64,000 nt of DNA from Cunninghamia lanceolata. Taxonomy: Eukaryota > Streptophyta > Pinopsida > Cupressales > Cupressaceae. The translations under genes and the position numbers were made by a program. Location: the NCBI GenBank assembly GCA_027924645.1, contig BSBN01000140.1, positions 14,390,501 through 14,454,500 of the forward strand, written 5' to 3'. A model generated the notes under the pieces. The model had not been told where the DNA came from and made no database searches. It saw only the letters and a list, made by a program, of their open reading frames with translations. Positions 1 through 11,912 of the stretch are shown piece after piece (the first letter of the stretch is position 1; every line of letters begins with the position of its first letter).

Positions 1-3000
1 AAGGAGACAAATATGTTAACTTTGCCAAGATGCAAAGTTTGAAAGGAAAGTTTGAAAACTTGAAGATGAGTGAAGATGAGAATATCACTTTATATTTGTC
101 AAAAGTAAATAAGCTTGTATGTGGCATTAGATGTGCTGGTGAAATATTGGATGAAGATGAGATTATTGCCAAAGTTCTCAGATCTTTACCTCCTACTTAC
201 AAACACAAAGTTGCTTCTATTGAGGAAATCAAATCTTTAACAACTATTACAAGGGATCAATTGGTTGGTAAGATATTTGCATTTAAGTTGGCTGAGTTTA
301 GTGATGAACTTCCCAAGACTGAATCTACATTCAAATCTAGTGCCTCTACAAAAGGCAAATAGAGATATGATCCAGGAGAAAGTTCCTCAAGGAAATAAAC
401 TTAGTATGATAAATCAAGGAAAGAACTGGAAGAGGATGAATTAGAAGTTGAACAAGTTGAAGCCCTCATTGCAAAGAGACTTCCAAGAGGATCTGGTAAG
501 TATGAAGGAAAATTACTTTTCAAATGCTTTTCCTGCAATAAGATTGGTCATTTTGCATCAAGGTGTTCGGAAAGGTTTTCAAGTCCAAACCCTAATAGAT
601 CAAGGTTTCAGTAAAAGTGTTACTATGTTCAAGAAGATGATGACAAAGGAGTAACATATGATGAATTTGAGATAGGAAACAAACCCGATAGTGACTGGGT
701 GTTTATTGCCATCAAAGAAGAAGATCCAATGCCCTATTGAATCTGCCAATCATAAGATGATAGAAAGTGCTTTGGCTTCTTAGGTTTAAGAAAAGGATGA
801 ATGGGTTATTGACAGTGGATGCTCTCACCATATTACTAGTGACAAGAGTAATTTCTTAAGCTTGGAAAGATATGAAGGTGGAGTTGTAAAGTTTGGAGAT
901 AATTCTGCTGGCAGAATTAGAGGTAGAGGAACCATTTCTTTTGATGGAAAGAACAAAACCAGTGATGTTCTGTATGTTGAAGGTCTAAAGCATAATCTTC
1001 TTAGTGTTGGATAGTTTGTGGACAAAGGTTATGATCTCTGATTCAAAAATAGAAAATGTAAGATTTTTGAAAGCTTTGGAACTGAGATTGCATCCGGTAC
1101 ACAGACAAAAGGTAACATCTTCCAATTGGTTGGTATTGGAAAAAGTTACTTATTTGTTCAAATTGATCAGAGTTGGTTGTGTATAGGAGAATGTGTCATG
1201 TGAATTTTGATAATATCATCAAGATAAGCAACACTCAGGCTGTAAGAGATCTTCCAGGACTGGTGAAACCTACTAATAGTTTGTGCAAAGAATGTCAATT
1301 GGGTAAGCAGAACATAGTCACATTCAAAAGTAAGGGACAATATTCAAGTGGATTGTTAGACTTGGTCCACACTAATATTTGTGGTCCAGCAAGAATCAGG
1401 AATTTGCAAGGAGATAGGTATTTCATGTTGTTGATTGATGACCACTCTTGATTGATGTGGGTGACTTTCTTGAAAGAGAAATCTGAAGCACTTGAAAAGT
1501 TTAAATATTCAAGGCTATGGTAGAAAATGAAACTGGCATAAACATAAAATGCCTTAGGTTTGATAGAGGTGGAGAATTCGCATCCAGTGAGTTCATAACA
1601 TTCTGTGAGAAACATAGGATAAAGAGATAGTTATCTGCTCCAAGGACTCCACAACAAAATGGAGTAGTGGAGAGAAAGAACCAAACCATCCAAGAAGCAT
1701 CTAGGACCATGATGATGGAATTAAATGTTCCTCAGATCTATTAGAGAGAAGTTGTAAGCACTGGTATTTATACTATTAATTAGGTACAAATAAGAGGCAA
1801 TACTAGTAAGACCCCTTATGAACTTTGGTTTGGCATCACTCCTACTATGAAGTATTTTAGAGTCTTTGGTAGTAAATGCTATATCAAAAGAGATGAAGAC
1901 CTTGGCAAGTTTGATGCTAGAATTGTTGAAGGAATATTCTTGGGATATTCTACTCAAAGAAAAGCATATCGGTGTTATAACAAAAGATTGAGAAAGATTG
2001 TAGAAAGTACAAATGTGAAGGTTAATGAAGGCATGGAAAGTCCCTTAAGGTATTATGAGTATGAAGCAGATGATTAAAATGATGTCTCAGACCAAGGAGA
2101 ACAAGTCCCAACTCTAGTTCAGATTCAGACTGATCCAGAGAATCCTAAAATACAAGAAGAAGAGACAAGTTTGGATGAACCTGTCTAAGAATTAGAAGTA
2201 CAAGAGAATCCCAAAACTCCCAGGTATGTAAGACTAAATCATTCTAAAGATCAGATCATAGGAGATAAAAGAAAAGGTGTTCAAACAAGAAGAAAAATTG
2301 CTCAAGATTCAGTAAATTATTGTTTGATTTCAAATATTGAACCAAAAACACTAAGTGAAGCATGCAATGATGAAAGATGGGCTAAATCAATCAAGGAAGA
2401 ATTGATGTAGATTGAAAAGAATCACAATTGGGAACTTGTTCCCAGACCTAAGGACAAAAATGTGATTGGGACTAAGTGGGTCTTCCAGAATAAACTGAAT
2501 GAAGATGGTGAAGTAGTAAGAAACAAAGCCAAATTGGTCTGTAAGGGTTACTCTCAAGTAGAAGGAGTTGACTTTGAAGAAAAATTTTCTCCAGTGGAAA
2601 GAATTGAAGTAGTTAGATTATTTCTTTCTTTTGCTGCCTTCAGAGATTTCAAGGTGTATTAGATGGATGTCAAGTCTACTTTCCTAAATGGTGATTTGGA
2701 AGAAGAGGTATACATTGAGCAACCAGATGGATTTCAATTATCTGATCATGGAGATATGGTCTGCAAGCTAAAGAAGGCATTGTATGGACTCAAACAAGCC
2801 CCAAGAGCCTGGTATGAAAGAATGGACAAACATCTTTTGAAGATTGGCTTCAACAAAGGTACTGTTGACAATAATCTGTATTTTAAGATTGATCATGAAA
2901 ATATCTTGATTGTTGAAGTATTTGTTGATGATATCATTTTTGGAGGGAAAGATAGTAAATGCAAAGTGAATTTGAGATGTCTATGTTTGGGGAAATGAAT

Positions 3001-3784
3001 TTCTTCTTGGGTCTACAAATCACTCAAATAAAGAAAGAAATCTTCATATCACAGACCAAATATGTGAAAGAATTGTTGAAGAAATTTGGGATGGAAGATT
3101 CAAAGGAAATGAGTACTCCCATGGCAACTAGATGTAAGCTTAGTAAAGACGATGAATCCCCTAAGGATGATCAGAAAAAGTACATGTCAATGATTCCAAG
3201 CTGATCCTAGAGAGTCTCATGTCATAGCAATCAAGAGAATTCTTAGATATCTGAAGGGAACAATTGAGTATGGATTGTGGTATCCTAAGGATCATGATTC
3301 CTCGATTCATGCATATACAGATGCTGATTGGGGAGGAGATGTGGATGACCGGAAGAGTACCAGTGGTGGTGCATTCTTTTTGGGAAAAAGGTTGGTTTCT
3401 TGGCTAAGCAAGAAACAGGAGGCAATATCTCTGTCTACTGCATAAGTAGAGTATATTGTAGTAGTAGGCAGTTGCACTCAAGTATTGTGGATGAAGCAAA
3501 TGCTAGGAGATATCAGAGTAGAGTATGATGAACCTATCACAATCTTCTCTGATAATTCAAGTGCAATAAACATATCAAAAAATCTAGTGTTGCATTCAAA
3601 GACAAAATATATATCCATCAAGTTCCACTTTTTGAGAGAGTAGGTGAACTTGAATGAAGTCAGATTAGAGTTTGTTCCCTAAAAACATCAGATTGTAGAC
3701 TTTTTTACTAAACCTCTACCTAAGGACTCTTTTGAGTATCTTAGCGAGAAGTTAGGGGTTATTACCCCTTTGGTCCTGAATTAA
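1..3784 (+). pseudogene. Element A gag-pol, broken copia polyprotein
   Basis: Remnant of a single copia polyprotein. The gag zinc knuckle (C-x2-C-x4-H-x4-C) is at about 526-567, the protease DSG motif at 811-819, the integrase at about 1350-1710, the RT with its FVDD active site at 2919-2936, and RNase H at about 3200-3784. The first integrase catalytic Asp reads Asn (HTN instead of HTD near 1370). Many stops interrupt the frame, mostly TAG where the sister elements have Gln, plus some TGG to TAG/TGA and CGA to TGA. A deletion near 2955 shifts the frame. Another of about 80 bp near 3195 removes the start of the RNase H region found in B and C. It cannot make a working polyprotein. The family assignment is secure. 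Confidence 0.9.
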
Positions 3785-4129
3785 GGTGCACTGATGTGCA
3801 TTAGTTTGGTGGATCCCATAGTCATATATCTTGTGATCTAGTTTGATGTTAGGATGCTGCTACTCAGGGGGAGCAGTTTGTATGATTCTAAAGTATGAGA
3901 AGTAGTTGCAAGTATGTGCCCTTTGCCATTGATGTCAAAGGGGAAGAGAACACATGTGAAAAACAAAAAGTGGTTGCTGATCAAAGGGGGAGTAGTAAAG
4001 GAAGAGAAGACATGTGAATGGTTATTTTTGATAGGGGGAGCTATGTCAGTCAGTAAGAAGAAGTTCTTGTCTTGATGGTTAAAACAATTTTTCACATTAT
4101 ATGTTGCCATCAATGCCAAAGGGGGAGAT
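3785..4129 (+). other. Element A 3' untranslated region with polypurine tract
   Basis: Non-coding stretch between the pol stop and the 3' LTR. The true polypurine tract is AAAGGGGGAGAT at 4118-4129, directly against the LTR. Upstream are three weaker copies of the same purine motif (near 3937, 3985 and 4035). The text CATTGATGTCAAAGG near 3930 and CATCAATGCCAAAGG near 4110 carry partly reverse-complementary cores. The same layout recurs before the 3' LTRs of B, C and E. Confidence 0.75.
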
Positions 4130-5526
4130 TGTTGCAAGTATGGGCCTAACTAGTGTTGTCATTGATGTCAACATACTCTTGTTGCATTGATGTCAAGGAT
4201 TGGATGAGTTGTGTGCTATGAATATTGAGAAAATTAGTCCTATCAGAAATAGAGAAGATCATTGACGATACTGAAGCTCTATGAAGTGAAGCTCCCATCT
4301 AGATGAAGATCAGAGAATGCACTTCAAAGGGTTTGTAGATATGTGTCTGAAGATGATCCGGTTAAGATTTGAGACGTCCACATGAAAATATCAAGGAGTT
4401 ATGGTGATGAGAGTAAAACTAGTTCTGCCAACTATTCAAAGGTGACAGAGTGACACAAATAGGTCCAGTGAGATCTAGAAATACAATATCATGTTCTATA
4501 GATTTGGTGGCATGTTTGGGAGGCTAATGTGAATTGAAAACTCAATTGGTTCATGGTTTGAAGGTCCACAAGCAATCCTTCTAATGTGACAATGATGGGC
4601 GACTGTGTTCTTGAGGTTCCATATGAAGATGCGAATGATTACAGTAAGTAGAAGTGGTGCAGATGTTCTTGGTGATTTAAGCAAGCTTGTGGGGGTCTCT
4701 AGATTGTATCTAGTTTGTGTTGACGGTCCGCATTTAAGATTGAGCTCGTAATTGAAGACTTACCTTTGGGTAATGGTGTTCTTCCTAGTCTTGGCTGACT
4801 ATGATTTCTGCAAGTTGCGGATGATCTTGAAGATGTTTTACGAAGCATGGCGTGTTCCTCAAAGAAGACTGAAGTCCCAGCTTTGTGTGGCCAATAGTGT
4901 AGTAATACGCATGAAGTTTTTGTAATAAGTCAAGTTGTATTTTTGTAATTTCTCTATAATAAAATAAGTGTATGTTGTGCCAACTTTGATGATCATTCCA
5001 AAGTCGATGTCATGTATAAATAAGAGTTGTAAAGTCATTTAAATGTATCCTTATCATTATGATGAGAAAGTGGTAGTGAAGAGGAGTCAAAAGTAGAGTA
5101 GAGGTGTTGAACTTAAATGGAACTGACTCAAGCATAGTGAAGATGCTAATCTCTAGTTCAAGTATCTAATACTTATATTCTTCTATAGAGAGTGTGTCTC
5201 CTATAGGCAATGGGAATCTTTTGAGTAGTGTGCTTAGGAAGTGAGCCCTAACTGACAAGTACCATTTTATTCATCTTATTCTTTTAACAGAGAATACAAT
5301 CTTGGGTTAGTCACCCCATGGTTTTTCCCTTAACTGGGTTTTCCACGTTAAAATCTTGGTATTATATGTGCTGAATTTGTTTTTGATTTTGAATTATTGA
5401 ATTATGCTTTCATGATTGAATTTTTGATATGCCGTTGAAATATAAGAAGGTTTAAAGTAAATAAGGAACAAGATTTTGGTGACAACTGATTCACCCCCCT
5501 CTCAGTTGTTTGTCCTAATTCCAACA
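4130..5526 (+). repeat. Element A 3' LTR (1397 bp)
   Basis: Starts TGTTG right after the polypurine tract and ends CAACA. It matches the LTRs of B and C over its length, including the segment TTGTCATTGATGTCAAC at 4156-4172, a TATA box, and the tail with CACCCCATGG and CACCCCCCTCTCAG. It is longer than the B/C LTRs (1233-1281 bp). Confidence 0.88.
5015..5023 (+). promoter_or_regulatory. TATA box in element A LTR
   Basis: TATAAATAA inside the LTR, in the same context as in B and C (preceded by AAGTCGATG, followed by AG and TTGTRAAGTCATT). It is the likely Pol II core promoter that divides U3 from R. The conservation between copies supports function; transcription itself is inferred. Confidence 0.6.
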
Positions 5527-6229
5527 CTATCACAGTTGTATTTAAAATCTTCCAAAGCTAGACTTAGTATCTAGATTCATTCATGCACATCATATCCAAA
5601 ATTTAGAGCATTTGGAGCAGTTACTAGAAAGTTATCATTATTAGAAGATCAACTATTTTCTCAGAGCAGAGCATCCTAAGAGTCTTAGATAATTAGCTAA
5701 AGGAGAAGACTTGTGGAGCATTTCTTGACTCATAGAGCTAAATGACACATATTTCAATGTTCTATGGTTTGTGGCCAACCTTCCCTAAGATCAACACATT
5801 ATTCGATTCATTTGTGGAGTTCTTCATGTTTAGGTCCAACCTATCCATGTACACATGTTACAGCTCCTCATTGGAGTTTGTAATTATCTTTGGCCGACGT
5901 GGAGGAATATATTGTTCCAAATATGATATATATTGATGTAATAGATGTCTAGGAAAGTAGTGATGATAAATAGCATAGGTTTATAGTTTGAATTCTTAGG
6001 AAGGAGCCTTAAAGCTATATCTTGTGCATATTTTGATATTCTGTAATCAGGCCAGGGAGCCCTAATTGTAAGCCCTCATGTTGTTGGCTGATTTGTATTT
6101 GAATTCTATGATATATTAAATGACTAAATTTGTATTTGCCTTATATCATTGAGTTGTTTCCGTTGTGTTTACTCTTGCTACATGGTCTAGACAGTTCATT
6201 CTATGAACCCTCCTACCATGACTGCACCA
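5527..6229 (+). repeat. Element F 5' LTR, right part
   Basis: Matches the F 3' LTR (11055-11912) from about its position 150 to its end; the first part was displaced to the left by element A. It ends with ACTGCACCA, followed by AG and a primer-binding site. The break point CTATC at 5527-5531 is the likely A target duplication. Confidence 0.85.
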
Positions 6230-6231
6230 AG

Positions 6232-6243
6232 TGGTATAAGAGA
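6232..6243 (+). other. Element F primer-binding site
   Basis: TGGTATAAGAGA, two bases after the LTR end. It resembles the initiator-Met tRNA complement TGGTATCAGAGC with changes. The sister element G keeps the cleaner TGGTATCAGAGA on the minus strand at 49506-49520. Confidence 0.7.
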
Positions 6244-6429
6244 AAAAGTTTGAATCTTTGGGAGTGAATTGAGTAAAGTTGGTGAAGAAATTCTATAATA
6301 TCTTGTTGTGGACAGATCCCCGATCCAAGGTAGGTTACTTTTGTTACAACCGATCACCGATTGTGAGCCAGTTGTCACCTTGTAGTCCGATCACTAAATT
6401 TGAGGTAGTTTGCACTTGATCCTAAGAAG

Positions 6430-7500
6430 ATGCTGCCAAGGAGAATCCCTGCTATTGGGACAATGGTTGGTAGGATGGATCAGATGATGGAAATGATGAA
6501 AACAATGAGGATTCAATTTGATGTTATCGAGGAAGATAGACGAAGAGGATTGACACCGAGACCTAATGTTGAAAGTGATGATGAAGAGGAATTTCAATCT
6601 ATTGATCAAATTGGTGAAACCCTAGGAGGTGATGAAGAAGAAGAATCAAATCAAGTCAACATGTTGTGATCTATTTCAAAGATTGGGAAAAGACCTAGAT
6701 TTTATGTACCAAATTACACTAGCAATTTGAACTCTGAAGAGTTGATTGACTGGATAAATGACATGGAAGAATACTTTGAGTATGAAGAAGTTGAAGATCT
6801 GGAGAAGGTGAAATTTGCAAAGACAAAGTTGAAGGGGCATGCTGCTATATGGTGGAAAGAAGTTTAGTTGGATAAAAATAGAAGAGGGAAAGAAAAGATT
6901 ACAAAGTGGGATGGGATGGTGACAAAATTGAAGAATCAGTTTATATCTACTGACTATGAACTGGAGGTATTGAAGAGATTGCAAAACCTAAGACAAAAAG
7001 AGAAATATGTGAAGGAATATACTGAAGAATTTCATAAGATGATTATAAGGATAGGATATAGTGAAGCAAGAAAGGAGAATGTGGCTAGATACATCAATGG
7101 GCTGAGATTGAACATTCAAGAAGAAATATGTTTGGTGAGGATGACATCTTTGGAGGAATCATATCAGTTTGCCCTGAAAGTTGAGGAGAAGGTGAATAAG
7201 AGACAGGATCAGAAACAAAGAGGTAGAGGAGGTAAATTTTAGAGAGGTAGACCATTTTCTAGCGGAGAAAGATTATATGCAATGAAGAGTAGACAAGAGA
7301 ACACATTGAAGGATAGAGATAATTATGCATACCAAAGAGATGATAGAATTTTCTATCGTAGAGGAAACCCTAGTCCATACTGTAGTGAAGGATATAGAAG
7401 AGAAGGAAGAGGACCTGCTAGGAGATCATTTAGAGGAACTTGTTTTAATTGTGGAGGTCAAGGACAGAGCATTTGATTGTAATCAAGGGAGCCCAAGCAA
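6430..7500 (+). pseudogene. Element F gag (Ty3/gypsy chromovirus), broken
   Basis: Starts at ATG 6430 with a methionine-rich and then acidic N-terminus, followed by a retrotransposon gag core. WINDMEEYF lies near 6750, a WWKE motif near 6850, and a basic RGRGGKF stretch near 7230. It ends in a zinc knuckle starting CFNCGG at 7441, where a 1-base loss shifts the frame, so the H and last C are read in another frame. In-frame stops occur at 6667-6669, 6865-6867 and 7240-7242. The homologous gag of G on the minus strand aligns throughout. In an intact element this protein forms the particle that packages the RNA. Confidence 0.85.
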
Positions 7501-9139
7501 GAGAATTGAAAACAATGGAAGAGCGGCCTATGTGGAAGAACCTGTTGGATCACCTAGTTTAGTTGGTAAACCTAAGAAAGGAGAATCACTTGTGATGAGG
7601 ATAGAACTATTTCAAGCAGAGACAAATGAGGAACCATAGCAGAGGAAGAGCTTATTCAGAACCAGATGCAAATCAGGAGGTAAATGTTGTAAAGTTGTAA
7701 TTGAGAGTGGTAGTTCTGATAACCTAGTTTCAGAGGACATGGTAACTAAGCTGAAGTTGGAAAGATTGAAACACCCTAAGCCCTATCAGATAGCATCGAT
7801 ACAAGATGATCATAAGGTACTGGTGAGTGAATAATTTTTGGTGAAATTTCATATTGGATCTTATCATGATGAAGTATTGTGTGATATTATGCCTATGGAT
7901 GTATGTCATATTTTGTTGGGTAGACCTTGGCAATATGATAGAAAAGATGTACATGATGGGAGAAAGAATACATACACTATAGCATCTAATGGAAAGAGAA
8001 TTACTTTGATTCCTTTGGAAGATGATCCTAAGAGTGAGGTATGTGGAAATGCAAGAATCTGTTTGGTAGATGGAAGGAAAGTTTTGGATGGTTTGAGACA
8101 TGAGAATATGTGTTATGCTTTGATCCCTAAGAAGCCTGAAACATTGAAGAAGGAGACTGAAGAATCACAACTGGAGGAGATAAAAGAGCTGCCGACAGAG
8201 TATGAAGACATCATATCAGATAATGTACCTGAAGGATTACCACCAATCAGGAGTATCAGTCATCACATGGATCTTATATCTGGAGCTAGTTTTCCTAACA
8301 AAGTAGCACATAGAATGCCACTGGTAGAGAATGAAGAACTGAATAGATAGATACAAGAGCTATTAAGGAAAGGTTTGATCAGAGAAAGTTTGAGTCCTTG
8401 TGTAGTACCTACAGTGTTAGCACCTAAGAAAGATGGAGAATGGAGAAAGTGTACCGACTCTTAGAGTAATAAACAAGATCACAGTTACGTATAGATTTCC
8501 TTTACCTAGGATGGATGATATCATGGATTGTTTGAGTGGAGAAAAATATTTTACAAAGATAGACTTGAAGAGTGGATACCATCAAATCAGGATCAGAGAA
8601 GGAGATGAATCGAAAATTATTTATAAAACAAATGAAGGATTGTACATGAGTGATTAGTGATGCCTTTTTGGTTGACAAATGCACCATGTACTTTAATTAA
8701 ATTGATGAATGAAGTCTTGAAGAGATTCTTGGGTAAGTTTGTTATTTTATAATTGGATGACATTCTAACTTTTAGTAAAACAAAAGAAGAACATTTGTAG
8801 TACCTTAGACAAGTTTTGCAGAGACTAAGGGAGGAGAAGTTGTTGATAAACATTAAGAAGTGTAGTTTTATGAAGGAAGAATTGGTATACTTGGGATTTG
8901 TGATTTGTGCGGAAGGATTGAAGATGGACCCTAAGAAAGTAAGAGTAATTGTTGAATGCCCTACACTGGAGAGCATTGGAGAAGTCAGATCATTTCATGA
9001 ATTAGCTAGTTTCTACCCGAAGTTCATCCGAAATTTTAGTTCAATACGTAACCCTATGACAGAGACAATGAGAGGTGACAAAAAAGATTTCAAGTGGACA
9101 TGTGGACATTGGGAGCAGATAAAAGTTTTGATTTGTTGA
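7501..9139 (+). pseudogene. Element F protease and reverse transcriptase, broken
   Basis: The aspartic protease region is near 7680-7960; its active-site triad reads ESG (IESGSS near 7700) where G keeps DSG, so the catalytic Asp is lost. A linker with PEGLPPIR at about 8228 leads into the RT. The RT palm shows [13 protein letters not shown] at 8556-8595, and the YLDD box near 8750 reads stop-LDD. Frameshifts lie near 8460 and 8660. The segment to 9139 holds the thumb/connection (GLKMDPKKV near 8915). In working elements these domains cut the polyprotein and copy the RNA into DNA. Neither enzyme can be active here. Confidence 0.85.
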
Positions 9140-10975
9140 AGCAGAAAGTGACAGAGCAACCTATTTTGGCATTACCAGATTTCAATAAGGTATTTCAAGT
9201 GGATTGTGATGCAAGTGGGAATGCAATTAGAGCATTGTTAAGTCAAGAAGGTAGACCTATAGCATATTTTAGTGAGAAGTTGAATGATACAAGGAGAAGA
9301 TATTTAGTTTATGATCAAAAGTTATCTGCCATAATTCAAGCCTTGAAGAAGTGGAGACATTACTTGTTGCCTAAGGAGTTTGTGTTGTATATAGATCATC
9401 AAGCTTTGCATATTTGTACAATCAATGTAAGTTGAATTAGAGACATATGAGATGGGTAGAGTTCATGTAGAGTTATACTTTTGTGTTGAAGCATAGGAGT
9501 GGAAAATCAAACAAAGTTGCAGATGCCTTGAGTAGGAAGAGGAAGTTGTTGAGAGAGATGAAGATTGCAGTATTGGGATTTGATGAATTGAAACTTATGT
9601 ATGAGGGAGACACTAATTTTGTAGAACCTTGGAAATCATGTAAGGAACCTATTTTGACTGATAGGAGTAAGTGGATGGACTATTTCATTCAGGAGGATAT
9701 GTTGTTCAAAGGAAGTCAGTTGTGCATACCTAGAAGTTCCATGAGAGATAATTTGATCAAAGAGAAACAAAGTGGTAGACTAGCAAGACATTTTGGTATT
9801 GATAAGATGGCGGCTTTAGTGAGTGAAAATTACTTTTGGCCTCAGATACATAAGGATGTTAGGAAATTTGTGTAGAGTTGTAGAATTTATTAAGTTGCAA
9901 AAGGAAGTGGTCAGAATACTATATTGTATAAACCTTTGACAGTACTAAAGAGACCTTGGGAAGACATAAGCATGGATTTTGTAATGGGATTGCCTAAGAC
10001 ACGGAGAGGACATGATTCAATATTTGTAGTAGTGGAGATATTTTCAAAGATGGCATATTTCATACCTTGTAAGAAGACAATTGATGCAGTGCATGTAGCT
10101 GATCTATTTTTCACAAAGATTGCGAGATTACATGGATTACCTAAGAGAATAATTTTAGATAGAGACACTAGATTTCTTGGATACTTTTGGAAGACACTTT
10201 GGAAGAAGATGAAGATAGATTTGAAGTTTAGTTCAACATTTTATCCACAGACTAATGGATAGACAAAGGTAGTAAATAGGAGTTTGGGAAACTTGTTGAG
10301 ATGTTTAGTTGGAGATAAGATAGGAAGTTGGGATTTGATTCTTTTACAAGAAGAATTTGCATACAATAATTTAGTGAATAGGAGTACCGAAAGAACACCT
10401 TTTGAGATTGTTACTAGAGTAAATCCTAGAGGAGTTGTAGAGTTGAGAGACATCAGCATGGAAGAAAAGAGAAGTATAGAAGGAGAAGAATTTGCAAGAC
10501 ATATGGAGACAATACATAATCAGGTATAGAAGCATTTTGAGGAGATGAACAATAAGTACAAAAAGTAGGTAGATGAGAAGAAGAGACATAATGAATTTGC
10601 AGTCAGAGATGTAGTGATGGTATACTTCAGAAAAGAAAGATTTCCATTCGGGACATATAACAAGTTGAAGATGAAGAAGTTTGGACCTTGTAGGATACTC
10701 AGAAAATTTGATTCAGGAAATGCATATGAAGTGGAGCTACCAGAGACACTGGATATCTCACCTATTTTCAACATTGTAGACCTATATCAGTATCATGAAG
10801 TAGAGTTTAGTGACAACATTAATGAAGACTTGAACAATTACTTACCACAACAAGAACTGGAGCAGATTGAGGACATTTTGGATAGTAAAGTTGGATGCAG
10901 TACCAGAGGAAGACAATACAAAGAATACCTTATGAAGTAGAAAGGTTGACCAAAAGAAGACTCATCTTGAATTTC
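9094..10975 (+). pseudogene. Element F RNase H, integrase and chromodomain, broken
   Basis: RNase H starts with a DCDASG motif near 9200 and has YFSEKLND near 9265. The integrase follows: first Asp in MDFVMGLP near 9975, second Asp in DRDTRF near 10158, and the third catalytic residue reads Lys (TKVVNRS near 10265, where the family has Glu). The C-terminal part (about 10850-10975) reads [11 protein letters not shown] and then YKEYLMK-stop-KG, a recognisable chromodomain, which places F among plant chromoviruses. Chromodomains of this clade steer integration towards particular chromatin. Several stops and frameshifts (near 9430, 9870 and 10530) break the frame. Confidence 0.85.
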
Positions 10976-11054
10976 TTAGGCTAAGGTGGACTATCTTGGT
11001 TTTCCTTTAGCCCTAGCAAAGTGAGGGACTCACTTTTCAATAAGCTCGGATGTC

Positions 11055-11912
11055 TAATGCAGGTGCATCCCTGGTTCAAGAGCAATCTTGAATCAAACAA
11101 AAATATTTGCATTTCAGTTTGCTTGCATTTTAGTTTGTTTCTTTTCATTTTCTTGTTTAGTTCAGGCAATTTAGTCAGAAGCAGTTTTTGCACCTTGGTC
11201 CACATTCTACCATAGTTGCATTTTAGATCTTGTACAACTCAACTTATCATCTAGATTCAGTCATGCACATCATATCAAGAATTCAGAGCATTTGGATTAG
11301 ATATCAGAAAGTTATTGTTATCAGAAGATCATTTCTTTTCTTAGAGTAGAGCATCTTGACATTCTCAGATAATCAACTAAAGGAGAAGACTTGCAGAGAA
11401 TGTCTTGATTTGCTGAGCTAAATGACACATATTTCAATGTTCTATGGCTCATGGCCGACCTTCCCTAAGATCCACACATTATTCCATTCATTTGTGGAGG
11501 AGTTATTCATGTTTAGGTCTAACCTATCCATGTACACATGTTACATCTCTTCATTGGAGTTTGTAATGATCTTTGGCCGACGCGGAGGAATCTATTGTTT
11601 TAGAGATGATATATATTTATGTAATAGATGCCTAGGAAAGTAGTGATAATAAATAACATAAATCTATAGTTTGAATTCTTGCAAAGGAGCCTCAAAGCTA
11701 TATCTTGTGCATATTCTAATGTTTTATAATCAGGCCTGCAAGCCCTAATTGTAAGCCCACATGTTGCCAGCTGATTTGTATTTGAATTATATGATATATT
11801 GAATGACTAAATTTTCATCTACCTTATATCATTAAGTTGTTTCTGTTGTGTTTACTCTTGCTGCATGGTCTGGATAGTTCATTCCGTGAACCCTCCTACC
11901 ATGACTGCATCA
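11055..11912 (+). repeat. Element F 3' LTR (858 bp)
   Basis: Begins TAATGCAGG (TG worn to TA) by alignment with the G LTR start TGATGCAAGAAC, and ends ACTGCATCA, which corresponds to ACTGCACCA in the 5' LTR. It matches 5527-6229 closely. The sequence downstream belongs to element J. A target duplication cannot be checked because the left flank is outside the window. Confidence 0.8.

Larger units (their letters stand above)
1..5526 (+). mobile_element. Ty1/copia element A, left end outside the window
   Basis: A copia retrotransposon that enters the window inside gag and runs through protease, integrase, reverse transcriptase and RNase H to a full 3' LTR. The domain order PR-INT-RT is that of Ty1/copia. 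The interior and LTR closely resemble B and C further right, so this is the same family but more decayed. The 3' LTR ends CAACA at 5526 and is followed by CTATC and then by sequence matching the LTR of element F, so A lies within the F 5' LTR. Its own 5' LTR and first gag third lie to the left of the window. Confidence 0.9.

Noticed and set aside
5742..5936. An ORF starting MTHISMFYG in the F 5' LTR, also present in its 3' LTR (11422-11643)
   Set aside because: Conserved only because the LTRs are copies of one another. The relative G lacks it, and an LTR is not expected to code here.
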